In this document: positions 45,424 through 55,117 of the stretch, in pieces | How the letters are laid out: every line of letters begins with the position of its first letter | How positions within the stretch are numbered: the stretch's first letter is position 1 | Assembly: GCF_000382205.1 (NCBI RefSeq) | Contig: NZ_KB907791.1 | Coordinates: forward strand, 248,001-312,000 | Source of the DNA: Dyadobacter beijingensis DSM 21582 | GTDB lineage: Bacteria; Bacteroidota; Bacteroidia; Cytophagales; Spirosomataceae | Length of the DNA stretch: 64,000 nucleotides | Direction of reading: 5' to 3' | Translations under genes and position numbers: made by a program | Notes under the pieces: generated by a model | Told to the model about the DNA's origin: nothing | The model's database searches: none | What the model saw: the letters and a program-made list of their open reading frames with translations, nothing else

Positions 45424-47241
45424 ATGAAAGCTGCAATCAATTATTTGAAAATACTGGCTGCGGGCATGCTCCTGCTCGTGCTGCCGGTGTCCTGCGATAC
45501 GGACGAGTTTCTGGAAAATGCCAACAAGGCTAACCTCACGGATAAAACGCAATGGGAGTCGGAAACCAATGCCGACGTATTTCTCAACGACGTTTACAGT
45601 GAGCTGCCCAACAAACTAAACCAGACAGAAACGCTGGACTATTTCAGCGACGATTACAACATCAGCCATTACTATACGGCTTCCAACTGGCGCCAGGGCG
45701 TGACGCAAATCCCTTCCAGCAGTACCGATAACCCCTGGGGAGGCACGCAGGGCCCGACTTACGGTTATACCTGGCAGAATTTCTTTGTCAAGGTCAGGAA
45801 GTGCAACACGTTCATCCAGAAGCTCACGGAAAACAAAGCCAATTTCTCGGAAGCTTATTATAACAAGCGGATCGACGAAGCGAGATTCCTGAGGGCGTTC
45901 TTTTACAGCGAGTTTTTTGTCCATATCGGCGGCCTGCCCATCCTGACTGTGCCGCTGGACCGCAACACGATGAGTCCGGAAGAACTGCTGCAACCCAGAA
46001 AGACGTTCCAGGAAACATTTGACTTCATCGTGGGCGAGCTGGACCAGGTCGTCAAGGGCGAGCATCTGGCCGTCAAATACAACCTGTCCGACAAGGATGC
46101 CGGCCGTGCGACGCTCGGAGCCGCATTGGCGGTGAAAGGCTGGATCGAGCTGTTCGGCGCGAGCCCGTTGTTCAATACCGCCACGCCGTATTTGCCTGAT
46201 CCGGGAAAATTCGTGCATTTCGGGAATTTCGACGCTGCCCGCTGGGCAAAAGCTGCGGCAACCAACAAGCAGTTTATCGACAAATACGGCAATGGACAAC
46301 GTTATAACCTGTTTGCCGACCTGAAAAACATTTTCCGGGCCAGCAACGAGTACAATTCCGAAGTGATCTGGGACCGGCAGGTGGTGGCCAATGTCGGCGG
46401 AATGGGATCGAGCTACGAGCAGCGGGGCGGGCCTACCTATGTGCTGGGCGAGTACCGCTCCTGGGGAAATTACAATCCTACGCAGGAATTGGTCGACCAG
46501 TTTGCGATGGCCAATGGTAAGCCAATCACCGACCCGACGTCGGGCTACAACCCGCAGAAGCCATACGCGAACCGCGAGAAACGCTTTTATGATGCCATCG
46601 TGCACGACGGGGCTATTTACAAGCAGGACTGGATGCCCCGGGCGGATACCATCTACACCCGCATCGACGCTACCTACCCGAACCCCGACCGGACCAACCA
46701 GATTGACCTGGCAGGCAAAACCGACGTAGGCGATTCGGGATATTACCAGAAAAAACGCCTGAACCCCGACGCTGCCCCCGGAGCCGACGCGAGCGGCCAG
46801 AACTACATATTCTTCCGTTATGCCGAAATCCTGCTCAACTTCGCCGAAGCCCAGAATGAGGCCGCAGGACCGGACGCTTCCGTGTACGACGCGGTCAACA
46901 AGCTGCGTGCACGCTCCGAACTGCCTGCGCTTCCCACGGGCCTGTCGAAAGACGCCATGCGTACGGCCATCGCCCGCGAGCGGCGTGTTGAGCTGTGCTT
47001 TGAAGATAAGCGCTTCCTCGACAACAAGCGCCTGGCCGCTGCCGCCACGATCATGAACAAGCCGCGGCATAATATGGTGATCCGCAACTCGGTGCCGGCC
47101 AACAATTCCGGCGTGTGGGTTTACACGATCGAGGAGGAAAAGAAGTACAAAGTAAAATTCGAACCTAAACAATACATGAGCCCTATTCCCCAGAATGTGC
47201 TCGATCAGAACCCGGGTATCAAACAAAATCCCGGATATTGA
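45424..47241 (+). CDS. susD: SusD/RagB family nutrient-binding lipoprotein
   Basis: 605 residues. The lipobox is VLPVSC with Cys24, so it is anchored at the cell surface. SusD features include DVFLNDVYSELPNK, YNKRIDEARFLRAFFYSEFF (TPR-like helices), GRATLGAALAVKGWIEL, and the C-terminal YFRYAEILLNFAEAQNEA-like segment followed by AIARERRVELCFEDKRFLDN. It caps the SusC channel and binds glycan. It follows susC by 14 bp, hence one transcript. It ends 249 bp before the regulator gene, which has its own copy of the conserved promoter. Confidence 0.95.
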   Translation: MKAAINYLKILAAGMLLLVLPVSCDTDEFLENANKANLTDKTQWESETNADVFLNDVYSELPNKLNQTETLDYFSDDYNISHYYTASNWRQGVTQIPSSSTDNPWGGTQGPTYGYTWQNFFVKVRKCNTFIQKLTENKANFSEAYYNKRIDEARFLRAFFYSEFFVHIGGLPILTVPLDRNTMSPEELLQPRKTFQETFDFIVGELDQVVKGEHLAVKYNLSDKDAGRATLGAALAVKGWIELFGASPLFNTATPYLPDPGKFVHFGNFDAARWAKAAATNKQFIDKYGNGQRYNLFADLKNIFRASNEYNSEVIWDRQVVANVGGMGSSYEQRGGPTYVLGEYRSWGNYNPTQELVDQFAMANGKPITDPTSGYNPQKPYANREKRFYDAIVHDGAIYKQDWMPRADTIYTRIDATYPNPDRTNQIDLAGKTDVGDSGYYQKKRLNPDAAPGADASGQNYIFFRYAEILLNFAEAQNEAAGPDASVYDAVNKLRARSELPALPTGLSKDAMRTAIARERRVELCFEDKRFLDNKRLAAAATIMNKPRHNMVIRNSVPANNSGVWVYTIEEEKKYKVKFEPKQYMSPIPQNVLDQNPGIKQNPGY

Positions 47242-47286
47242 AATGCGGACCGGAGGCCTGCCTGAGCAAGGGCGGGCCTCCGATTG

Positions 47287-47353
47287 GTAACATGGGCTAT
47301 GAGTTGTGTAACATTGTGCCGCCGCTTATAGTATTATCCCCACATATATTTGT
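47287..47353 (+). promoter_or_regulatory. HTCS promoter with two GTAACAT repeats
   Basis: GTAACAT lies at 47287-47293 and 47308-47314 (21 bp apart), and TATATTTG at 47345-47352. All distances equal those in the susC promoter at 42002-42068. Downstream of the -7 box both promoters also share TC-GTTGT. A common activator, most simply the HTCS protein itself, would control both transcripts. Transcription would start about 130 bases before the ATG at 47491. Confidence 0.7.
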
Positions 47354-47490
47354 TTTCTGTTGTAAATCCATGCGGGAAGCAGTTAACAGTAACAACAGGA
47401 TGTAACATGAGCGCAATGCAAAAGCGTATCGGGGAAACACATGGCGAAGCGATAACCCAACACGGCAGCATCACACACAACGGAATTTTA

Positions 47491-50400
47491 ATGATACGGA
47501 TACTGGTAATCTGGCTTTGCTTGCTGACCCACGCGTTCGGCCAATCCGCGAAGCTGTTTACGGTGGAAAACGGGCTGTCGAGCAGCATGGTCACGGCCGT
47601 TCACCAGGACCGCAGCGGGTTTATCTGGGTAGCTACGGAAGACGGCTTGAACCGTTTCGACGGGATCAAATTTACCGTGTACCGGCAGGATAAGGCGCAC
47701 GGCGAGGGGGTAGCCAGCAACTTCATCCAGGTACTTTTTGAAGACCGCGCGGGCCGGATGTACACCGGCTCGCTCCACGGATTGCAGTACTACGACCCCG
47801 CAACGGACTCTTTCCGGACCATACCCCTCTTGAACGGCGACCATAAAATGGCCAACGTGCGGATACTGGCGATATGCGAACGCAGGAATGGCGATATCCT
47901 CGTGGGGACTTCGGGGCACGGCGTATTCAGGGTGGAGCATGACGGCCGGCAGCTTTGCGCCAAACCACTGGCGCTGGAAGTTCCGAGCAACCTCATTATC
48001 CAGCTCTTCGAAGACAATGAACGCAACCTGTGGGTCTCTACCGAAGACCGGGGACTACTTCGCTTTGCGGACGCATCAACCAAGCCTGCGAAAGCCTATT
48101 TTGTGTCAAAAAAGGTTCAGAATAACATCGTTACCAGCCTTTGCCAGGACAAATACGGCCGCGTATTTGCCGGCAATATGACGAGCGGGCTATATATGTA
48201 CAGTGCCGTGAACGACGCTTTCCAATCCATTCCCTATAATGGCGGCGGCAGTCTTCCGATCGCCGATATGACGGTGAACCGCAACGGGCAGATATTGATC
48301 GGAACGAGGGGTAACGGCTTGAAATATTTCGATTCCGGTACGGGCAAGATCCTTGATATGAACCACAATGTGGATACGTTCGACTTCACAAAATCGAAGG
48401 TATTCTCCGCTTGCGAGGACCATTCAGGCAATACCTGGCTGGGCATTTACCAGAAAGGGCTGCTGCTGATGGGCGTCAACACGAACCGCTTCGGCTACAT
48501 GGGCTACAAATCCGCCAGTAAAAACCTGATCGGATCGAGTGCGGTGAAGTCGTTGTTGGAAGACAAAAACGGTACCATGTGGGTAGGGACGGATAATGAT
48601 GGCTTGTATGCGATACCTGCGGGCCACAAGTCGGCCACGCACTATTACCGGCGCCCCGGCGACCTTTCCGCACCCGAAAATGTGATGACCGTGTTTGAGG
48701 ATTCCGAAGGAAGTCTCTGGACGGGTTCCTACCTGACGGGGCTGTCGAAGCTGGACCGTAAAACCGGTAAATTCACCCATTCCAATAAACTATCTGACCA
48801 AAACGGAGATAATGTCCAGCGTGTTTTCGACATCGAGGAAGATTCGCGAAAGCGGCTGTGGATCGCCACAATGGGTTCGGGGATTTTTAGCATGGACCTG
48901 CGCACGGGAGCTGTCGAAAACCTGGATGCACCACCGGGCAGGATCAGTTTGCCGAACGAAAACCTGCTGCCCAACAGCTGGGTGAATTGCCTGCTGATCG
49001 CGAAAGACAACAAATTATTCATCGGCACATTCAACGGGCTGGCTTGCCTGGACCTGGAAACCAAAAGCTTCGTATCCACATTCGGCGCGAACAGCCTGCT
49101 GAAAGGCGTCGCGATCTACGCATTGTTCGACGACGACAAGGGCAATCTGTGGGCCGGAACATCGCAGGGCCTCAAAAAGATCGACCGGGCGACGAAAGCG
49201 ATCACCACATTCGGCACGGTCGACGGCCTGCCCAGCAATCTGGTTGGGGCGATAATGGGAGATAAGGCAGGGAATCTGTGGCTTAGTACGAACCGCGGCC
49301 TTTCCAAAATGGACATGGAAACCCATACGTTCGTCAACTTCTATTCGGCCGACGGCTTGCAGGGCAACGAATTCAGCCAGGGGGCTTCGATGGTGAGCCA
49401 AAACGGCGAATTCTATTTCGGGGGCATTAACGGGCTGACGCATTTCAAACCCGAAGAAATTAAAATGTCGGCCAGACGCCCCGCGGTACGCATTGTGGAC
49501 CTTTTCATTCATGATAAAGCCGTCAAAAAGGGAATGAAATCCGGAAGCTACATGATCGTCGATACGACGGTGAGCAGCGCAAAGGAGTTCAATCTGGCGC
49601 ATTACGACAACTCGTTCAGCCTGGAATTTTCTACCATGGATTTCATCGATGCCGAGCGGGTGGCTTACATGTACGCCATCAACGACAACACATGGACGGT
49701 ACTCAGGGCCGGAACGGCCCGGCTGACATTCGATAACCTCGCGCCGGGCGAGTACCATTTCCGGCTGAAAGCCAAATCGAGCAAGACCGATTCAGAGGAA
49801 ACGCGGGTAACGATCATTATCCATCCCGCGTGGTACTTTTCCGCATGGGCGTGGCTTGCGTACGGGCTGTTCGCGTTGCTGGCAGCGGTCCTGGTTTTCA
49901 GGGCGCTCAAAAACAGGCAGTTGGTAAAGCAGGAAATGCTGGCCCATTTGCGACGGGAGGAAGTCAATGAGGCAAAACTGCAATTCTTCATCAACATCGC
50001 GCACGAGATCCGGACGCCGCTGACGCTGGTGGTCAGCCCGTTGGAAAAATTGCAGAGCCAGGATTACAATGCCGAACGGATGCATTTGTACCAAATCATG
50101 GGCCGCAACACGAAACGTATACTGGACCTGGTTAATCAGCTGATGGACATCCGGAAGATCGAAAAGGGTCAGATGTCGCTGCAATTTTCGAATGTCGAAA
50201 TGGTGGAATATACCAGGGACATATGCCTGCTGTTCGAAGAGCAGATTGAAACCAAGCGGGTCCATTTTGAAATCGACGCGCCGGCACAAAGGATTTTTGC
50301 GCAGATCGATCCCCTTAATTTTGATAAAATTCTCATCAATGTGCTGTCCAATGCATTCAAATTCACGCCCAAAGGCGGGAAGATCCGCGTAGCGCTCTCG

Positions 50401-51540
50401 GTAATAAATTCGCAGGAGGCAACGCAGCGGCCGGGGCTGAGGCTCGCCATCGAGGACTCCGGCCCATTCATCGACCAGCACGAAACAGAACGCATTTTCG
50501 ATTGCTTTTACCAGTCGGACAGCCACCGCGACCATAACCGGTACGGAACGGGTATCGGGCTGCATTTGGTCAAACAATTGGTGGAACTCCACGGCGGAAG
50601 GATCAGGGCTGAAAATATGGCCGAAGTCGGAAGCCGGTTTGTGATTGAAATGCCGTTGGTGGAAACAACTGGCACGGAGCCCGTTCCGATGGATGAAATT
50701 TCGCCGGCGGAGGAATTTCCGGAAGAAATGGCAACAGATGGTTTGTATAAAACGAGACCGCGGAAGAAGGCGAAACGGCTCGTGGTGGTGGACGACGATG
50801 CCGAAATCTGCAACTACCTGACCGATGAAATGTCGGGCGAATTCACCGTTTTCTCCTATGCCAATGGCGAGGAAGCCTATAAAGCCATTCTCAAAGAGAT
50901 CCCCGATTTGATCGTGAGCGACGTGATGATGCCGGTCATGGATGGTATGACGCTTTGTAAAAAACTGAAAGCGAACCCGTTGGTAAACTACATTCCCATC
51001 ATTTTGCTGACCGCTAAAACGGCGGAATCGACCAATGCGGAAGGGCTGGAAATGGGCGCCGACGCCTACATTACCAAGCCTTTTAATATGCAGATACTGA
51101 CCAAAACGATCAAGGCGCTGATCCGAAACCGTCAAATCCTTCGCAACAACGACAACGAGCAGCATTACCAGGAGGAATTCATTTCGAGGATCAACATCAA
51201 GGCTTCGGAAGAGAAGTTGTTGGAAAAGGTGCATTTGCTGATTGACAAAAACCTTGCTAACCCGGACCTGAGCGTGGAGATGATCTCGAACGAAATCGGG
51301 ATCAGCCGCGTGCATTTACACCGTAAGCTGAAAGAACTGACCAACCTCACCACCAGGGATTTGATCCGCAATATCCGGTTGAAACAGGCCGCCGAATTGA
51401 TGACAAAAAAGGGGTTGACGGTGTCGGAAGTCGCATTTGCCGTGGGGTTTGCGAATGTGAACAGTTTTTCGGTGGCATTCAAGGAGTTACACGGAATGTC
51501 GCCTACCGAATTTGCGAAAAATTACCTGGAAAAAGTATAG
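47491..51540 (+). CDS. Hybrid two-component system regulator (HTCS)
   Basis: 1349 residues, the complete HTCS order. It starts with a signal peptide (about 1-17, ending HAFGQ) and a periplasmic propeller of Reg_prop repeats (GLSSSMVTAVHQDRSGFIWV and so on, to about 700). A Y_Y_Y domain and a membrane helix follow (about 786-806). The kinase has NIAHEIRTPLTLV with His838, N-box SNAFKFTPKGG and G2-box YGTGIGLHLV. The receiver has Asp1144 in LIVSDVMMPVMDG. The AraC helix-turn-helix ends it (ISNEIGISRVHLHRKLKEL, VGFANVNSFSVAFKELHGMS). In Bacteroides such proteins bind a breakdown oligosaccharide and activate the locus. The start at 47491 is preferred because it lies downstream of the promoter and gives a signal peptide. 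Confidence 0.95.
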   Translation: MIRILVIWLCLLTHAFGQSAKLFTVENGLSSSMVTAVHQDRSGFIWVATEDGLNRFDGIKFTVYRQDKAHGEGVASNFIQVLFEDRAGRMYTGSLHGLQYYDPATDSFRTIPLLNGDHKMANVRILAICERRNGDILVGTSGHGVFRVEHDGRQLCAKPLALEVPSNLIIQLFEDNERNLWVSTEDRGLLRFADASTKPAKAYFVSKKVQNNIVTSLCQDKYGRVFAGNMTSGLYMYSAVNDAFQSIPYNGGGSLPIADMTVNRNGQILIGTRGNGLKYFDSGTGKILDMNHNVDTFDFTKSKVFSACEDHSGNTWLGIYQKGLLLMGVNTNRFGYMGYKSASKNLIGSSAVKSLLEDKNGTMWVGTDNDGLYAIPAGHKSATHYYRRPGDLSAPENVMTVFEDSEGSLWTGSYLTGLSKLDRKTGKFTHSNKLSDQNGDNVQRVFDIEEDSRKRLWIATMGSGIFSMDLRTGAVENLDAPPGRISLPNENLLPNSWVNCLLIAKDNKLFIGTFNGLACLDLETKSFVSTFGANSLLKGVAIYALFDDDKGNLWAGTSQGLKKIDRATKAITTFGTVDGLPSNLVGAIMGDKAGNLWLSTNRGLSKMDMETHTFVNFYSADGLQGNEFSQGASMVSQNGEFYFGGINGLTHFKPEEIKMSARRPAVRIVDLFIHDKAVKKGMKSGSYMIVDTTVSSAKEFNLAHYDNSFSLEFSTMDFIDAERVAYMYAINDNTWTVLRAGTARLTFDNLAPGEYHFRLKAKSSKTDSEETRVTIIIHPAWYFSAWAWLAYGLFALLAAVLVFRALKNRQLVKQEMLAHLRREEVNEAKLQFFINIAHEIRTPLTLVVSPLEKLQSQDYNAERMHLYQIMGRNTKRILDLVNQLMDIRKIEKGQMSLQFSNVEMVEYTRDICLLFEEQIETKRVHFEIDAPAQRIFAQIDPLNFDKILINVLSNAFKFTPKGGKIRVALSVINSQEATQRPGLRLAIEDSGPFIDQHETERIFDCFYQSDSHRDHNRYGTGIGLHLVKQLVELHGGRIRAENMAEVGSRFVIEMPLVETTGTEPVPMDEISPAEEFPEEMATDGLYKTRPRKKAKRLVVVDDDAEICNYLTDEMSGEFTVFSYANGEEAYKAILKEIPDLIVSDVMMPVMDGMTLCKKLKANPLVNYIPIILLTAKTAESTNAEGLEMGADAYITKPFNMQILTKTIKALIRNRQILRNNDNEQHYQEEFISRINIKASEEKLLEKVHLLIDKNLANPDLSVEMISNEIGISRVHLHRKLKELTNLTTRDLIRNIRLKQAAELMTKKGLTVSEVAFAVGFANVNSFSVAFKELHGMSPTEFAKNYLEKV

Positions 51541-51570
51541 CCATTTTGCAGTTTATCCATACAGTACAAT

Positions 51571-52626
51571 ATGATTATTCAACTTAAAAAGCCATTGTTG
51601 ACGGCCCTTGTCCTGGCCGGGGCCATGCAGGGCGCCAGTGTTGCCCAAACCGCCGTAAAACCTAAACCGCTCGTTACGGACCTGTTTACCGCCGACCCGT
51701 CCGCCCACGTGTTCAACGGCCGGATTTACATTTACCCGTCCCACGACATCGAGGCCAACGTGCCCCAGGACGATGAAGGAGGGCACTTCAACATGCGTGA
51801 TTACCACGTGTATTCGATGGATAAAGTCGGCGGCCCGGTGATCGATCACGGTGTGGCGCTCGATCTGAAAGACATTCCCTGGGCGGGCCGGCAGCTTTGG
51901 GCACCGGATGCGGCTTACAGGAATGGCACTTACTTCCTCTATTTTCCGGTGAAGGACAAGGACGATGTATTCCGGATCGGCGTGGCGACAAGCAAATCCC
52001 CGACCGGGCCGTTCAAGCCCCAGCCGAAGCCGATACCGGGCAGTTACAGCATCGATCCCGCAGTTTTTACCGATCAGGACGGGCATTCATATATGTATTT
52101 CGGAGGAATCTGGGGCGGTCAGTTGCAGCGCTGGCACACGGGGAAGTATGATGCGGGCCTGAAAACGGATCTGGGAAAAGGGCATGAAAACGAGCCTGCA
52201 TTGACGGCTAAGGTTGCCCGCATGAAAGATGACATGCTGACGTTCGACGAAACTCCCAAAAACGTCGAAATTCTGGACGAGAACGGCAAGCCGCTCCTGG
52301 CAAAGGATAACGACCGTCGCTTTTTCGAGGGGGCATGGATGCACCGGTTCGGCGACAAATACTACTTCTCCTACTCGACAGGCGATACGCATTTTCTCGC
52401 CTATGCCGTGGGAAGCTCGCCTTACGGGCCATTTACCTACAAAGGCATTATCATGAAACCCGTTTCCGGCTGGACGACGCACCATTCGATCGTGGAATTT
52501 CAAGGGAAATGGTACATCTTCTACCACGACGTGGAGCTTTCAGGCAAAACACATTTAAGAAATATCAAAGTGAGAATGCTGACACGCGGAAAAGACGGCA
52601 GTATTCAAACCATTGACCCACAATAA
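51571..52626 (+). CDS. Glycoside hydrolase family 43 (xylosidase / arabinofuranosidase)
   Basis: 351 residues with a signal peptide (ending ASVAQ). The five-bladed GH43 catalytic domain fills the rest. The three acidic residues are Asp42 (FTADPSAHVFNG), Asp162 (YSIDPAVFTD) and Glu253 (FFEGAWMHR). HFNMRDYHVYSMD and APDAAYRNGTYFLYFPVKD are typical of the short, single-domain members most like subfamily 1, several of which are beta-xylosidases. A trans-outer-membrane or periplasmic location fits cleavage of imported xylo-oligosaccharides. It starts 30 bp after the HTCS stop, so it may be transcribed from the HTCS promoter. Confidence 0.9.
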   Translation: MIIQLKKPLLTALVLAGAMQGASVAQTAVKPKPLVTDLFTADPSAHVFNGRIYIYPSHDIEANVPQDDEGGHFNMRDYHVYSMDKVGGPVIDHGVALDLKDIPWAGRQLWAPDAAYRNGTYFLYFPVKDKDDVFRIGVATSKSPTGPFKPQPKPIPGSYSIDPAVFTDQDGHSYMYFGGIWGGQLQRWHTGKYDAGLKTDLGKGHENEPALTAKVARMKDDMLTFDETPKNVEILDENGKPLLAKDNDRRFFEGAWMHRFGDKYYFSYSTGDTHFLAYAVGSSPYGPFTYKGIIMKPVSGWTTHHSIVEFQGKWYIFYHDVELSGKTHLRNIKVRMLTRGKDGSIQTIDPQ

Positions 52627-52633
52627 TATCAAT

Positions 52634-55087
52634 ATGCGGATATTTTACCTCCTGCTGTTTGTCACGACAGCCGGCTTTGCACAGCCAGGGCAGCCATTGA
52701 AACTCTGGTATAAACAACCTTCCGGCAAAACCTGGGAGAATGCATTACCCGTCGGGAACGGCCGGCTGGGAGCGATGGTGTATGGCAATGTCGCCGACGA
52801 AACCATTCAGCTCAATGAAAGTACGCTATGGTCGGGCGGCCCGAACCGCAACGACAACCCGGACGCGCTCGCCGCATTACCGGAAATCCGAAAGCTGATT
52901 TTTGAGGGGAAGCAAAAGGAAGCGGAAAAGCTGGCTAACAAGGCCATTATCACCAAGAAGTCGCACGGGCAGATGTTCCAGCCCGCGGGCGAGCTGCATT
53001 TGACATTCCCGGGCCACGAGCCGTACGAAGCTTATCACCGTGAGCTGGACATTACGCGGGCCGTGGCGAAAACGACCTACAAGGTCAATGGCGTCACCTT
53101 CACACGGGAAGTACTGGCGGCATTCCCCGATCAGGTGATAGCCGTCCGGCTGACGGCCGATAAGCCGGGCCAGTTGTCTTTTACAGCTTCATACACTACC
53201 CTGCACAAGCAGCCGGTCGTCGGCACTACGCCCGACAAGGCATTGACCCTGGCGGGCCGAGGGGCCGACCATGAAGGCATTACGGGGTCCGTCCGGTTCA
53301 AAACCATTACGCGGATCAGCAACGAAGGCGGGAGCGTTTCTGCCTCCGACACGTCGCTGATCGTGAAAGACGCGACCGCCGCGACGGTATTTGTCTCCAT
53401 CGCCACCAGCTTCAAAAATTACCGGGACGTCAGCGGCGACGAAAATGCGCTCGCCGCCGGATATCTGAAAAAGGCCTTCGGCAAACCCTACCCGGCGATT
53501 TTGAAACCGCACGTAGCCGCCTATCAGCGGTATTTCAACCGGGTGAAGTTCGACCTGGGCGCTACCGAAGCGGGCAACCTGCCGACCGATGAAAGACTGA
53601 AAAACTTCCGCAACACCGACGATCCCGGCCTGGTAACGCTGTACTACCAGTATGGCCGTTACCTGTTGATTTCCAGCTCGCAGCCGGGCGGCCAACCTGC
53701 CAACCTGCAGGGTATTTGGAACAACAAAATGCGGCCGCCCTGGGACAGCAAGTACACGATCAATATCAATGCCCAGATGAACTACTGGCCGGCGGAGAAA
53801 ACCAACCTGTCGGAGCTGCATGAACCATTTTTGAGAATGGTGCAAGACCTGTCGCAAACCGGCCGGGAAACGGCCAGGGTCATGTACGGCGCAAGAGGGT
53901 GGATGGCGCATCATAACACCGACATCTGGCGGGCTACCGGGGCGATTGACGGCGCATTCTGGGGTATGTGGATCGCCGGCGGCGCGTGGACGAGCCAGCA
54001 TTTGTGGGAGCATTATCTCTACCACGGCGACAAGTCTTACCTGGCTGAAATTTACCCGGTACTCAAAGGTGCGGCCACTTTTTATGTCGATTTCCTGGTG
54101 GAGCATCCCAAATACCATTGGCTGGTCGCTAACCCCGGCGGCTCCCCCGAAAATGCGCCGGCCGCACACGAGGGCTCCTCGCTCGATGCGGGCACGACGA
54201 TGGATAACCAGATCGCTTTCGACATTTTCAGCACAACCATCCGTGCCGCGGAAACGTTGAAAAAGGACGCTGCCTTCGCGGATACGCTCCGGCGCCTGCG
54301 CGACCGCCTGCCGCCCATGCATGTGGGCCAGTACGGACAGTTGCAGGAATGGCTCGACGACGTGGACGATCCCAATGACCATCACCGGCACGTGTCGCAT
54401 CTGTACGGACTTTTTCCTGCGGTACAAATATCGCCCTACCGCACGCCGGAGCTTTTTGCGGCCGCGCGGACCACGCTCATGCACCGCGGCGACGTTTCGA
54501 CCGGTTGGAGCATGGGCTGGAAAGTCAACTGGTGGGCCCGCCTGCAAGACGGTAACCACGCATTTGCCCTCATTCAAAACCAGCTATCCCCGCTGGGAAC
54601 CAATAAGGAAGGCGGCGGTACCTATAACAATCTGTTCGACGCGCACCCGCCATTCCAGATCGACGGCAACTTCGGCTGCACCTCCGGGATCACCGAAATG
54701 CTGATGCAGAGTGCGGACGGCGCCGTGCATTTGCTGCCCGCATTGCCGGACGTTTGGCAAGCAGGCAGCATCGGCGGGCTGCGGGCATTGGGCGGCTTCG
54801 AGCTGGTGAATATGCAATGGAGCGGGGGCAAGCTCACGAAGGTGGAAATCCGCTCGGGGCTGGGTGGGAACCTCCGCCTGCGGCTGCCGAACGACATGAA
54901 GCTGGCAGGCGGTACGCTGCTCAAAAAAGCCGGCGGACTGAATCCCAATGCCTTTTACAGGACCGACGAAACACCGGCGGCGGTTATTTCTCCCAAAGCC
55001 GCGGGAACCGCGCCGGCTTTGAAGGAAACCCGGCTGTACGATGTTCCCACGCAGGCCGGGAAGGTGTATGTATTTGTAGCCCAGTAG
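52634..55087 (+). CDS. Glycoside hydrolase family 95 (alpha-L-galactosidase or alpha-L-fucosidase)
   Basis: 817 residues with a signal peptide (ending TAGFAQ). Three parts are visible: the N-terminal beta domain (LWYKQPSGKTWENALPVGNG, ETIQLNESTLWSGGPNRN), a helical barrel, and a C-terminal beta domain. In the active site, Asn377 and Asn379 (NINAQMNYWPAE) match the catalytic Asn pair, SPEN the acid region, and HPPFQIDGNFG the Asp motif. The residue two before the first Asn is Thr375; from memory, a His here marks alpha-1,2-L-fucosidases and Thr the characterised alpha-L-galactosidase from a complex-xylan locus. The start at 52634 leaves 7 bp after GH43. With GH10, GH43 and CE1 neighbours, removal of L-galactose from xylan side chains is the better fit. 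Confidence 0.9.
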   Translation: MRIFYLLLFVTTAGFAQPGQPLKLWYKQPSGKTWENALPVGNGRLGAMVYGNVADETIQLNESTLWSGGPNRNDNPDALAALPEIRKLIFEGKQKEAEKLANKAIITKKSHGQMFQPAGELHLTFPGHEPYEAYHRELDITRAVAKTTYKVNGVTFTREVLAAFPDQVIAVRLTADKPGQLSFTASYTTLHKQPVVGTTPDKALTLAGRGADHEGITGSVRFKTITRISNEGGSVSASDTSLIVKDATAATVFVSIATSFKNYRDVSGDENALAAGYLKKAFGKPYPAILKPHVAAYQRYFNRVKFDLGATEAGNLPTDERLKNFRNTDDPGLVTLYYQYGRYLLISSSQPGGQPANLQGIWNNKMRPPWDSKYTININAQMNYWPAEKTNLSELHEPFLRMVQDLSQTGRETARVMYGARGWMAHHNTDIWRATGAIDGAFWGMWIAGGAWTSQHLWEHYLYHGDKSYLAEIYPVLKGAATFYVDFLVEHPKYHWLVANPGGSPENAPAAHEGSSLDAGTTMDNQIAFDIFSTTIRAAETLKKDAAFADTLRRLRDRLPPMHVGQYGQLQEWLDDVDDPNDHHRHVSHLYGLFPAVQISPYRTPELFAAARTTLMHRGDVSTGWSMGWKVNWWARLQDGNHAFALIQNQLSPLGTNKEGGGTYNNLFDAHPPFQIDGNFGCTSGITEMLMQSADGAVHLLPALPDVWQAGSIGGLRALGGFELVNMQWSGGKLTKVEIRSGLGGNLRLRLPNDMKLAGGTLLKKAGGLNPNAFYRTDETPAAVISPKAAGTAPALKETRLYDVPTQAGKVYVFVAQ

Positions 55088-55117
55088 TTTTTACTCATTC
55101 ATTCAAAAAATAAACCG

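Noticed and set aside
45616..47226. 536-codon open frame on the minus strand opposite susD
   Set aside because: It is antisense to a well-supported SusD gene. The codon bias of that gene leaves the opposite frame open, and the translation has no family motifs.
47350..47490. Longer N-terminus for the HTCS protein, starting at 47350 or 47416
   Set aside because: 47350 lies within the -7 box region, so it would not be transcribed, and the signal peptide begins at 47491.
49792..51315. 507-codon open frame on the minus strand opposite the HTCS kinase and receiver
   Set aside because: Antisense shadow of conserved kinase motifs; its translation is rich in His, Gln, Arg and Phe with no recognisable domain.
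53189..54577. 462-codon minus-strand frame opposite GH95
   Set aside because: Shadow of GH95 coding sequence; no motifs.
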